From JBBFMJ01 sp037441225 (lineage in GTDB: Bacteria; Acidobacteriota; Thermoanaerobaculia; UBA2201), in the NCBI GenBank assembly GCA_037441225.1, contig JBBISU010000143.1:1-5397 (forward strand): a DNA stretch of 5,397 nucleotides, read 5' to 3'. This document shows, piece after piece, positions 1-5,397 of this stretch (position 1 is the first letter of the stretch; every line of letters starts with the position of its first letter). The notes below the pieces were generated by a model that was given only the letters and a program-made list of their open reading frames with translations, searched no databases and had not been told where the DNA came from. The position numbers and the translations under genes were made by a program.

Positions 1-1
1 A

Positions 2-46
2 AGGAGGGAATTTTTAAAAATTTCTTTTTTATTTCCTTTTATTTTA
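2..46 (+). other. Probable twin-arginine (Tat) signal peptide coding segment
   Basis: The codons AGG AGG GAA TTT TTA AAA give RREFLK, matching the Tat consensus (S/T)RRxFLK, followed by a hydrophobic run ISFLFPFIL and then charged sequence leading into the first conserved strand of the C45 domain. The hydrophobic core is short for a Tat signal and no clear AxA cleavage site follows, so it could be an uncleaved anchor or a degenerate signal. The residues before the arginines lie outside the window. Confidence 0.55.
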
Positions 47-1153
47 AATAAATTAAAATTTGAAAAAGTAAAATACTTTGAATTTGCTGAAGTTAAAGGA
101 AGTTATAAACAAATTGGATATTTGATTGGAAAATATTTTAAAAAAAATATTATTTTTGTTTTAAAGGAAAGAAAGGATTGGGCTTATAAGCTAAAAGAAA
201 AATTGCTTTCAAAGGAAGGGAAATATTATAAGGAAATTTTTATAAAAGAAATAAAAAAGTCCTTTCCCTTTTATCTGGAAGAATTAGAAGGGCTTTCTGA
301 GGGCTCTGGAATTGATATGGATTTAATCTGGGCATTAAATTTACAATGTGAACTGGAATATATTGGTGAAAAAGAGGGTTGTTCAACTATTTATTTTAAA
401 AATGATAAAGAAAATTACCTTTTACACAACGAAGATGGAAATAAAGCAAATTATGGAAGGATGTTTATTGTTTTTGTAAAACCTCCTTCAAAGGTTGATT
501 TTATATCAATTGTATATCCAGGACTCCTTGCAGGAAATGCCCCTGGTTTTAATTTAAAAGGGATTTGTCAGACAACAAATTATATTGGTTCCACAAAGGT
601 TTATGAAGGTGTGCCAAGGTATGTTTTATCAAGGGCAATCTTAGAGGCAAAGGACTTAAAAGAAGCAATAGAGATAGCAAAATATCATCCAAAGGCATAT
701 CCCTGCCATCACAATATAATATCTTTTGAAGAAGAAAAATATTTATCAGTTGAAGCAACACCTGAAAATTTTGAAATTTTTGAACCAGAAAATTTATATA
801 TTCACACTAATCATTTAATCCTTGAAAAAACAAAAAATTATCCCTTTGAAGAAAAAGTTTATAGGGAAAAATCTTCTATTTCAAGGTATGAAGTTATAAA
901 GGAAGGGCTTGAAAAATTAGAAAAGGAACCAAGTTTTGAAGATTTATTTAGTCTGTTATCTTCCCATAAAAGAAAGCCCTTTTCGCCTTGCAGACATCCA
1001 GATAAAGATGTAGAAGGGCAAACCCTTTGCACTGCTCACTTTGATATAAAAAATAAGAAAATCATTTTTTATGAAGGAAATCCCTGTAAAAGTTTTAAAG
1101 CAAAAAAACAAGATTCATTTTTTTTAAGCGCGAGAGAGAAAAAGATAAAGTAA
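2..1153 (+). CDS. C45-family (acyl-CoA:6-APA acyltransferase-like) Ntn-hydrolase, 5'-truncated by the window edge
   Basis: Cysteine-nucleophile Ntn-hydrolase of the penicillin acyltransferase / peptidase C45 type, a family that matures by self-cleavage before the Cys and then hydrolyses or transfers acyl groups on amides; the substrate here is unknown. Counting from the first visible codon at 2, 383 residues are seen. Family marks in order: an EVKGSYKQIGYLIG strand (30-43), the nucleophile context EGCST with Cys127, HNED (142-145), GFNLKGICQTTN (182-193), THNH-like TNHL (269-272), CRHP (330-333) and a C-terminal QTLCTAHFD...GNPC block. The only canonical start in frame is TTG at 122, but it would cut inside the conserved GSYKQIGYLIG strand, and the frame is open to base 2. 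The real start therefore lies upstream. The first visible residues RREFLK plus a short hydrophobic run suggest Tat export. Family assignment is fairly sure; substrate and exact start are not. Confidence 0.85.
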   Translation, partial: RREFLKISFLFPFILNKLKFEKVKYFEFAEVKGSYKQIGYLIGKYFKKNIIFVLKERKDWAYKLKEKLLSKEGKYYKEIFIKEIKKSFPFYLEELEGLSEGSGIDMDLIWALNLQCELEYIGEKEGCSTIYFKNDKENYLLHNEDGNKANYGRMFIVFVKPPSKVDFISIVYPGLLAGNAPGFNLKGICQTTNYIGSTKVYEGVPRYVLSRAILEAKDLKEAIEIAKYHPKAYPCHHNIISFEEEKYLSVEATPENFEIFEPENLYIHTNHLILEKTKNYPFEEKVYREKSSISRYEVIKEGLEKLEKEPSFEDLFSLLSSHKRKPFSPCRHPDKDVEGQTLCTAHFDIKNKKIIFYEGNPCKSFKAKKQDSFFLSAREKKIK

Positions 1154-1164
1154 ATTAAGTTCCG

Positions 1165-1178
1165 TTGGCATTTGGCAT
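1165..1178 (+). repeat. Perfect 7-bp tandem repeat (TTGGCAT x2)
   Basis: Two head-to-tail copies of TTGGCAT lie 11 bases after the C45 gene's stop codon. No third copy is present. It may be chance or slippage, or a binding site; nothing in the sequence decides. Confidence 0.5.
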
Positions 1179-1231
1179 ATAAAATTTAGGAAATAGGATT
1201 GCAAGCCCAAAATCGCTTTTTATGTTGCTTT

Positions 1232-1268
1232 AGCTTTGCTCCTTTATATTTTGTGCAAAGAGCTTTTT
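1232..1268 (+). terminator. Possible Rho-independent terminator after the C45-type gene
   Basis: AGCTTTGC at 1232-1239 can pair with GCAAAG-(AG)-CT at 1255-1264, giving a 6-bp core CTTTGC/GCAAAG plus two further pairs beyond a two-base bulge, with a 15-base loop. A T-run (1264-1268) and then TATTATTTT follow. It lies about 80 bases after the upstream stop and just before the next promoter, a sensible place to end that transcript. The stem is weak and the loop large, so this is tentative. Confidence 0.35.
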
Positions 1269-1273
1269 ATTAT

Positions 1274-1302
1274 TTTACATAGATATTTTTTTACGATATA
1301 AT
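1274..1302 (+). promoter_or_regulatory. Sigma-70-type promoter for the small secreted protein and methyltransferase genes
   Basis: The -35 box is TTTACA (1274-1279, 5 of 6 to TTGACA), the spacer is 17 bp, and the -10 box is a perfect TATAAT (1297-1302). The expected transcription start, 6-8 bases after the -10 box, falls at about 1309, the first base of the GTG start codon. Boxes of this quality are easier to find by chance in AT-rich DNA, but the spacing and position agree. Confidence 0.65.
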
Positions 1303-1308
1303 ATTATT

Positions 1309-1734
1309 GTGAAAATAAAAATTGCTATAATTATTTTTTCCCTATTTAAATATATTCATATTTTTTGTGGAACAGTCACTTATGGTGGTTCTTATCAAGC
1401 AATTGACTGGCAAAATGTCTGCGAACAAACATTGATTTCACCTTCTTATTTTCCTCCATATGATGAATGGCAATCAATATTATCCTTTGCAAACCCTCCC
1501 TGTCATTCATTAAGCATTACAAATTATAGCCGGTTTTTATTAAATGGTTACATTACAATAAAGCAAATGGATTACGAAAATACTTTGATATTCTTAGTTT
1601 TTAAAATAACAAAAATTTCAACTGGTGAAAATTATTACTATGGACAAATAACAAAAAAACTTTATTACACCAATCAATTAGATGGCTATTCTTTTTGCAC
1701 AATAACTGCTGATTATTTTGAGCCAGGCTATTAA
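1309..1734 (+). CDS. Small secreted protein of unknown function
   Basis: I do not recognise this 141-residue protein. Its N-terminus has a typical signal peptide: basic MKIK, a hydrophobic stretch from about residues 5 to 19, and Cys20-Gly21. The residues before Cys20 (HIF) do not make a proper lipobox, so it is more likely secreted than lipid-anchored. The mature part is rich in Tyr, Ser, Asn and Thr, with Cys38, Cys65 and Cys130, quite unlike the Lys/Glu-rich neighbours, and looks like a small beta-rich extracytoplasmic domain. GTG at 1309 is chosen because it is the only start that keeps the signal peptide; the next in-frame Met is residue 87. There is no Shine-Dalgarno, and the promoter predicts transcription to begin at this codon. 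It precedes a methyltransferase gene by 31 bases, probably co-transcribed. Reality of the gene is likely; function is unknown. Confidence 0.7.
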   Translation: MKIKIAIIIFSLFKYIHIFCGTVTYGGSYQAIDWQNVCEQTLISPSYFPPYDEWQSILSFANPPCHSLSITNYSRFLLNGYITIKQMDYENTLIFLVFKITKISTGENYYYGQITKKLYYTNQLDGYSFCTITADYFEPGY

Positions 1735-1754
1735 TAAAAAGATATATTTGGAAT

Positions 1755-1758
1755 GGAG
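1755..1758 (+). promoter_or_regulatory. Ribosome binding site deciding the methyltransferase start
   Basis: GGAG lies seven bases before ATG at 1766, a normal spacing. It is only one base from ATG at 1760 and lies downstream of the earlier TTG at 1718, so it favours 1766. Confidence 0.5.
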
Positions 1759-1765
1759 AATGTCA

Positions 1766-2554
1766 ATGACATTAAATGAGATAAAAAATATTTATATTGA
1801 AATAATGAAAGAGAAAGTAAAAGGAATTTATAAAGATGATGGATTGTTAGAGGAAAGATTGAAATTTGTCCTGGGGAGGTTTGATGAAGGAGTAGGTATT
1901 GCATCGTACATAAAATCAAACCATAATAATGCAGAAGAAAATAAAATTAAGATTTTGGATGCAGGATGTGGCTCCGGAGGAGTTATGCTGCCTTTGGCGT
2001 ATGAAAAAATATTTGATGTATATGGAATTGAAATATTTATACATAGTGAAATAAAAGAAATAAGAGAAATAACTAAATTAAATTTTCATTTTATTTGTGC
2101 AAATCTTTCAAATATACCACACTCTAATGACTTCTTTGATTGGGTTTTACTTCTTGATACATTGGAGCATTTAAAAGAACCAGAAGCAGTATGCAGGGAG
2201 ATATATAGAGTTTTAAAGCCTGGTGGCTATTGTATGATCACAACTCCATGTAGATTTAGATATTTATTTAGAAAAGATCCACATTTTGGTATATGGGGGC
2301 TCTTATTATTTCCAAATAAAGTTCAAAAATATTTGATTGAAAAAATATTAAAAAAATCTACAAAATATGATGTGGAAAAAATATTTTTTTCTCCTTTTTC
2401 AATTTTTAAGTTATTTCCAAAACCATCAAAGCTTTATTTTCTTTATAATGAGGCATCTGCCCCAAAATCGCATATTAAAATACTGTATAACAGAACATTG
2501 CGAAAATTTTTCTTTGATAGAATTTTAATACAAAAAACAGAAAAAGCTATTTGA
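1766..2554 (+). CDS. Class I SAM-dependent methyltransferase
   Basis: A 262-residue cytoplasmic methyltransferase of the Methyltransf_11 type, moving a methyl group from S-adenosylmethionine to an unknown acceptor. From ATG at 1766, motif I is KILDAGCGSGG (about residues 62-72), the acidic end of the second strand is YGIE, motif II/III is the FFDWVLLLDTLEHL segment, and the post-motif is YRVLKPGGYCMITTP. The C-terminal third has a DPHFGIWG-L-LFP segment and many Lys/Phe residues, an arrangement I associate with methyltransferases in surface-glycan loci; no glycosyltransferase is in view, so that role is only a guess. A longer frame opens at TTG 1718 and overlaps the upstream gene, but ATG 1766 has the better-placed GGAG. 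It probably shares a transcript with the small secreted protein gene. Confidence 0.85.
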   Translation: MTLNEIKNIYIEIMKEKVKGIYKDDGLLEERLKFVLGRFDEGVGIASYIKSNHNNAEENKIKILDAGCGSGGVMLPLAYEKIFDVYGIEIFIHSEIKEIREITKLNFHFICANLSNIPHSNDFFDWVLLLDTLEHLKEPEAVCREIYRVLKPGGYCMITTPCRFRYLFRKDPHFGIWGLLLFPNKVQKYLIEKILKKSTKYDVEKIFFSPFSIFKLFPKPSKLYFLYNEASAPKSHIKILYNRTLRKFFFDRILIQKTEKAI

Positions 2555-2577
2555 TTTTTATTTTTTTAAAAAATATT

Positions 2578-2605
2578 TTTAAATTTTTACAAATTGTATT
2601 AAAAT
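2578..2605 (+). promoter_or_regulatory. Possible promoter of the phosphofructokinase gene
   Basis: TTTAAA (2578-2583, 4 of 6 to the -35 consensus), a 16-bp spacer and TAAAAT (2600-2605, 5 of 6 to TATAAT) place transcription start at about 2612-2613, on the ATG itself. The region is almost pure A/T, so chance matches are easy and the call rests mainly on the position of the -10 box and the lack of a Shine-Dalgarno. Confidence 0.35.
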
Positions 2606-2612
2606 ATAAGTT

Positions 2613-3911
2613 ATGAGTTATGGAAAGAGATTAGCAATCCTTGTTGGTGGCGGACCTGCTCCTGGAATAAATTCTGTTATAGGAGCAGCCACTATTTATT
2701 CAATCCTTGAAGGAGTTGAAGTAATTGGTATAAAAGATGGTTTTAAATGGATAATGAAGCAAGATATAAACCAAGTTGTCCCTCTTACAATTGAGGCAGT
2801 TTCAAGGATCCATTTCAGAGGTGGTTGCTATATTGGAATCTCAAGGGATAATCCAACAAAAGATTCAAAGCATTTAGAAAATTCTGTTACTTCTCTTTTG
2901 CGTCTTAATGTTGATAAACTTATAACAATTGGTGGGGATGATACTGCATACAGTGCAATGAAATTAAAAGAAGTAGCAAATGGAAGGATAAAGGTTGTTC
3001 ATGTGCCAAAGACAATTGATAATGATATAGAACTTCCTCAAGGAATTTGCACTTTTGGTTATCAAACTGCAAGGCATTTAGGGGTAGATATTGTTAAAAA
3101 TTTAATGGTGGATGCCCATACAACATCCAGGTGGTATTTTGTTGTGACAATGGGAAGAAAAGCAGGACACCTTGCCTTAGGAATAGGAAAGGCAGCAGGT
3201 GCAACTTTGACAGTTATACCAGAGGAATTTTTAGATGAAAAAATTAAGTTGGAACATATCACTGATATTTTGGTTGGCTCAATAATTAAAAGATTGAGCT
3301 ATGGGAGACCTGATGGTGTTGCTGTCTTAGCAGAAGGGCTTGTAGAAAATTTAGACCCAAAAGATTTAGATGTCTTATTAAAAATTGAAAAGGATGCCCA
3401 CGACCATATCCGATTGGCTGAAGTAAATTTTGGTGAAATTTTGAAAATGAAAGTTCAGGAAAAATTACAACAATTGGGTATAAAAATTACAATTGTTGCA
3501 AAAAATATTGGCTATGAACTCAGATGTGCAGATCCCATACCTTTTGATATGGAATACACAAGGGATTTGGGTTATTCTGCTGCAATGCATATTTTAAATG
3601 GAGGAGATGGGGATATTGTATCAATTCAGCAGGGAAATTTTGTGCCACTTCCTTTTAAGGACTTAATAAACCCTGAAACAGGAAAAATGAAAATAAGAAT
3701 GGTAGATGTAAATTCAATTTACTATAAAATTGCTCGTCTTTATATGCTTCGCCTTACAAAAGGCGATTTTGATGACCCCCATGAATTGGCTAAGCTTGCA
3801 GCAACAGCAAAGATTTCAATGGATGATTTTAAAAATAAATTTTATTATTTAATTGAGAAAGATAAATTTTATATAAAAGAAGAAAAAGAAAAAATTCAGA
3901 TCTTTGGGTAA
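2613..3911 (+). CDS. pfp: Pyrophosphate-dependent 6-phosphofructokinase (diphosphate:fructose-6-phosphate 1-phosphotransferase)
   Basis: A 432-residue cytoplasmic PFK-family enzyme, interconverting fructose 6-phosphate and fructose 1,6-bisphosphate in glycolysis and gluconeogenesis. The donor loop is VGGGPAPGIN (11-20). GGDDT (107-111) carries Asp110 where ATP-dependent enzymes have Gly (E. coli Gly104), and PKTIDND (132-138) carries Lys133 where they have Gly124. Asp plus Lys is the known signature of pyrophosphate use. Catalytic Asp136, MGR (180-182), PEEF with Glu204 and the LRCADPIPFD segment (303-312) form the sugar-phosphate site. It exceeds the roughly 320 residues of E. coli PfkA through inserts and a C-terminal extension of about 90 residues. 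No Shine-Dalgarno precedes ATG 2613; a second nearby ATG is out of frame. With pyrophosphate the step is reversible. Family certain, donor strongly indicated. Confidence 0.93.
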   Translation: MSYGKRLAILVGGGPAPGINSVIGAATIYSILEGVEVIGIKDGFKWIMKQDINQVVPLTIEAVSRIHFRGGCYIGISRDNPTKDSKHLENSVTSLLRLNVDKLITIGGDDTAYSAMKLKEVANGRIKVVHVPKTIDNDIELPQGICTFGYQTARHLGVDIVKNLMVDAHTTSRWYFVVTMGRKAGHLALGIGKAAGATLTVIPEEFLDEKIKLEHITDILVGSIIKRLSYGRPDGVAVLAEGLVENLDPKDLDVLLKIEKDAHDHIRLAEVNFGEILKMKVQEKLQQLGIKITIVAKNIGYELRCADPIPFDMEYTRDLGYSAAMHILNGGDGDIVSIQQGNFVPLPFKDLINPETGKMKIRMVDVNSIYYKIARLYMLRLTKGDFDDPHELAKLAATAKISMDDFKNKFYYLIEKDKFYIKEEKEKIQIFG

Positions 3912-3988
3912 AATATTTAAAAGGGTAGGGGATTTTAAAAAAAGGTAAGCTCAAATTTCTGAATATATTTTTTAAATATTTAAAGGGG
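3911..3988 (+). repeat. Direct repeat pair AAATATTTAAA(A)GGG flanking the 3912-3993 intergenic gap
   Basis: AAATATTTAAAAGGG at 3911-3925 and AAATATTTAAAGGGG at 3974-3988 agree in 14 of 15 positions, 63 bases apart. The first begins on the last base of the phosphofructokinase stop codon; the second carries the ribosome binding site of the next gene. The AAATATTT core is self-complementary. The A/T part is low complexity, so the pair may be chance or a local duplication of a leader. Confidence 0.5.
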
Positions 3989-3989
3989 G
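3982..3989 (+). promoter_or_regulatory. Ribosome binding site of the M20 peptidase gene
   Basis: AAAGGGGG ends four bases before ATG 3994. It departs by one base from AAGGAGG, the strongest site visible in front of any start here. It shows that this genome uses Shine-Dalgarno initiation as well as the leaderless starts suggested for two other genes. Confidence 0.6.
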
Positions 3990-3993
3990 TTTT

Positions 3994-5319
3994 ATGGAAA
4001 TTGATTATTTTAAAGAGCTTTCTGAATTTATCTCAATTAAGTCAATCAGTACAAATCCTGATTGCAAAGATGAAATGGAAAAGGGTGTTTTGTGGCTTAA
4101 AGGAAAGCTTGAATCCCTTGGCTTTTCTGTTGAAATTTATAAAAAAGAAGGGCATCCAATTGTCTTCGGAAATTTAAATAAATTTAAAGATAAGCCAACT
4201 ATGCTTATTTATGGACACTATGATGTCCAGCCACCAGAACCCTTAGAGCAGTGGGAAAGCAACCCCTTTGAGCTGGTTGAAAAGGGGGAGTTTTTGTATG
4301 CAAGAGGTGTCTCTGATGATAAGGGGCAGCTTTTTGCACATCTGAAAGCACTTGAAATTTTCAAAAAGGAAAAGGGTGAAATTCCTTTTAATGTCAAAGT
4401 CATCTTTGAAGGTGAAGAAGAAATAGGAAGTCCAAGTTTGCCAAAATTTTTAGAAGAATATAAAGAAAAATTAAGGGCGGACTTTGCAATAATTTCAGAT
4501 AATCCAATGCTAAAAAGAGGGATTCCTTCTTTAAGTTATGGCTTGAGGGGGCTTTTATACATAGAAATAAAACTTTATGGACCAGAAAATGATTTGCATT
4601 CAGGGAGGTTTGGAGGAATTACTCCAAATCCTTGTATCCATTTATGCAAAATTTTATCAACAATTAAAGGAAACGATGGAAAAATAAAAATAAAAGGTTT
4701 TTATGATGATGTTTTAAACTTGCAAGAAGAAGAGAGGGAAAATTTTCAAAACCTTCCAATTTCAGATAAGGATTATAAAGAAATGGCAAAGGTTTTAGGG
4801 CTTGAAAAAGAAAGGGGATTTTCTGCAATTGAATGTATCTGGGCAAGGCCCTCTTTTGATATAAATGGGATAAGTGGCGGATTTCAAGGTGAAGGGACAA
4901 AAACAATTGTTCCTTCTTTTGCAAGAGCTCATATATCTTTCCGCCTTGTTCCAAATCAGGAACCTGATAAAATTTTTGAATTAACAAGAGAACATATAAT
5001 AAAACAATGTTCTAAAAAGTATAAAATTAAAATTATAAAAAAAGAAAGTGCTCATCCAGTCCTTGTAAAAATAAATAATAAATATCTGATAAAGGTAAAA
5101 GAAGCAATGGATATTGGTTTTGGGAAAAAAGTACACTTAATAAGACAAGGTGGAACAATACCAGTTGTATCTCAAATTCAAAATTATTTAAATACTCCTG
5201 TTATTTTAATGGGTTTAGGGCTTCCAGATGAAAATGCCCATGGACCAAATGAAAAACTTTTAAAGGAAAATTTTATAAATGGTGTAAAAAGTTTGTTAGA
5301 ACTTTATAAAAAATTATAG
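3994..5319 (+). CDS. M20-family metallopeptidase (dipeptidase-like)
   Basis: A 441-residue di-zinc-type aminoacylase/peptidase of the ArgE/DapE/CPG2/carnosinase superfamily, expected to cleave dipeptides or N-acyl amino acids in the cytoplasm; no signal peptide is present. All expected site residues are seen: His75 and Asp77 in YGHYDVQP, bridging Asp108 in RGVSDDKGQ, catalytic Glu142 and metal-binding Glu143 in EGEEEIGS, metal-binding Asp169 in ISDN, and metal-binding His416 in ENAHGPNE. The lid/dimerisation domain lies at roughly 185-320 with LHSGRFGG (His202), a residue that reaches the partner's active site in dimers; RQGGTIPVV (384-392) contributes to substrate carboxylate binding. YGHYDVQP with EGEEEIGS is closest to the long dipeptidase branch rather than to DapE or ArgE, so I give no symbol. 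The ATG has a well-spaced AAAGGGGG. Length is normal and nothing is missing. Confidence 0.93.
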   Translation: MEIDYFKELSEFISIKSISTNPDCKDEMEKGVLWLKGKLESLGFSVEIYKKEGHPIVFGNLNKFKDKPTMLIYGHYDVQPPEPLEQWESNPFELVEKGEFLYARGVSDDKGQLFAHLKALEIFKKEKGEIPFNVKVIFEGEEEIGSPSLPKFLEEYKEKLRADFAIISDNPMLKRGIPSLSYGLRGLLYIEIKLYGPENDLHSGRFGGITPNPCIHLCKILSTIKGNDGKIKIKGFYDDVLNLQEEERENFQNLPISDKDYKEMAKVLGLEKERGFSAIECIWARPSFDINGISGGFQGEGTKTIVPSFARAHISFRLVPNQEPDKIFELTREHIIKQCSKKYKIKIIKKESAHPVLVKINNKYLIKVKEAMDIGFGKKVHLIRQGGTIPVVSQIQNYLNTPVILMGLGLPDENAHGPNEKLLKENFINGVKSLLELYKKL

Positions 5320-5339
5320 TTCTTAAAAAAATGCAAAAA

Positions 5340-5365
5340 TGTAGCGGTCGTGCTTGCGCGACCCG
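5340..5365. repeat. GC-rich palindromic intergenic repeat, copy 1
   Basis: After A-rich sequence comes TGTAGC and then an inverted repeat: GGTCGTGC (5346-5353), loop TT, GCGCGACC (5356-5363), eight pairs with one G-U/T-G wobble. About three quarters of the element is G/C in a strongly AT-rich setting. It begins 20 bases after the M20 stop. No T-run follows, so it does not look like a standard terminator; it resembles REP-like interspersed palindromes, or a structure protecting the mRNA 3' end. Confidence 0.6.
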
Positions 5366-5385
5366 TCAATTATAAATTAAAAAAT

Positions 5386-5397
5386 TGTAGCCGCAGG
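5386..5397. repeat. Start of a second palindromic repeat, cut by the window edge
   Basis: TGTAGC recurs 46 bases after the first copy, again following an A/T tract, and is followed by G/C-rich CCGCAGG up to the last base. It has the same head but a different presumed stem from copy 1. The other arm is outside the window. Confidence 0.45.

Noticed and set aside
1..22. AAGGAGG as a Shine-Dalgarno with a rare ATT start at 20
   Set aside because: The frame continues open through it and reads as a Tat motif; ATT starts are very rare and the 12-base spacing is long.
122..124. TTG 122 as the start of the C45-type gene
   Set aside because: It would remove the conserved GSYKQIGY segment, and there is no ribosome binding site in front of it.
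1172..1199. TTGGCA with TAGGAT as a promoter in the first intergenic gap
   Set aside because: The -10 match is poor, and the much better TTTACA/TATAAT pair lies downstream.
1309..1371. Lipoprotein signal with Cys20 as the lipidated residue
   Set aside because: The three residues before Cys20 (HIF) do not match the lipobox pattern.
1718..1765. TTG 1718 or ATG 1760 as the methyltransferase start
   Set aside because: TTG 1718 overlaps the upstream gene and has no Shine-Dalgarno; the GGAG at 1755-1758 is too close to 1760 but well spaced for 1766.
2555..2583. A/T-only inverted repeat (AAAAATATTTTT) as terminator of the methyltransferase gene
   Set aside because: It has no G/C pairs in the stem; such palindromes are expected by chance in this base composition.
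2586..2610. TTTACA (2586-2591) paired with TATAAG (2605-2610) as the phosphofructokinase promoter
   Set aside because: The spacer is only 13 bp, and the predicted start would fall inside the coding region.
549..4987. Minus-strand open frames opposite the C45, methyltransferase, phosphofructokinase and M20 genes
   Set aside because: All lie wholly or largely within well-supported + strand genes, have low-complexity Leu/Ser/Phe-rich translations, and show no motifs.

Overview
The window is an AT-rich bacterial stretch with five protein genes, all on the + strand and tightly spaced. I see no tRNA, rRNA, CRISPR array, transposase or phage gene. A bacterial rather than archaeal host is suggested by sigma-70-like boxes (TTTACA, 17 bp, TATAAT) and by a twin-arginine motif at the left edge. 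Proteins rich in Lys, Glu and Ile, AGA/AGG arginine codons, low GC and a pyrophosphate-type phosphofructokinase would fit an anaerobic, possibly thermophilic lineage, perhaps one of the uncultured candidate phyla. That placement is inference and weak.

Layout, left to right. (1) From the left edge to 1153: an Ntn-hydrolase of the C45 / acyl-CoA:6-APA acyltransferase type. Its frame is open to the edge, and its first visible codons spell RREFLK, so the gene starts just outside the window and probably encodes an exported protein. (2) 1154-1308: an intergenic region with a 7-bp tandem repeat, a possible terminator hairpin and a good promoter. (3) 1309-1734: a small unrecognised protein with a signal peptide, apparently made from a leaderless GTG-start mRNA. 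(4) 1766-2554: a class I SAM-dependent methyltransferase 31 bases downstream, probably in the same transcript. (5) 2613-3911: a phosphofructokinase whose GGDD and PKTIDND motifs indicate pyrophosphate as phosphoryl donor, again with no Shine-Dalgarno and a -10-like box placed for a leaderless start. (6) 3994-5319: an M20-family metallopeptidase with a complete metal site, this one with a G-rich ribosome binding site. (7) 5320-5397: a GC-rich palindromic repeat, and the start of a second copy cut by the window edge.

The genes do not form one obvious pathway. The phosphofructokinase serves central carbon metabolism. The M20 enzyme probably handles peptides in the cytoplasm, the C45 enzyme probably cleaves or transfers an amide bond outside the membrane, and the methyltransferase resembles those of surface-glycan loci. 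I found no convincing undescribed system. The points most worth following are the hidden Tat-like N-terminus, the mixture of leaderless and SD-led genes, the orphan secreted protein, and the palindromic repeats at the right edge.
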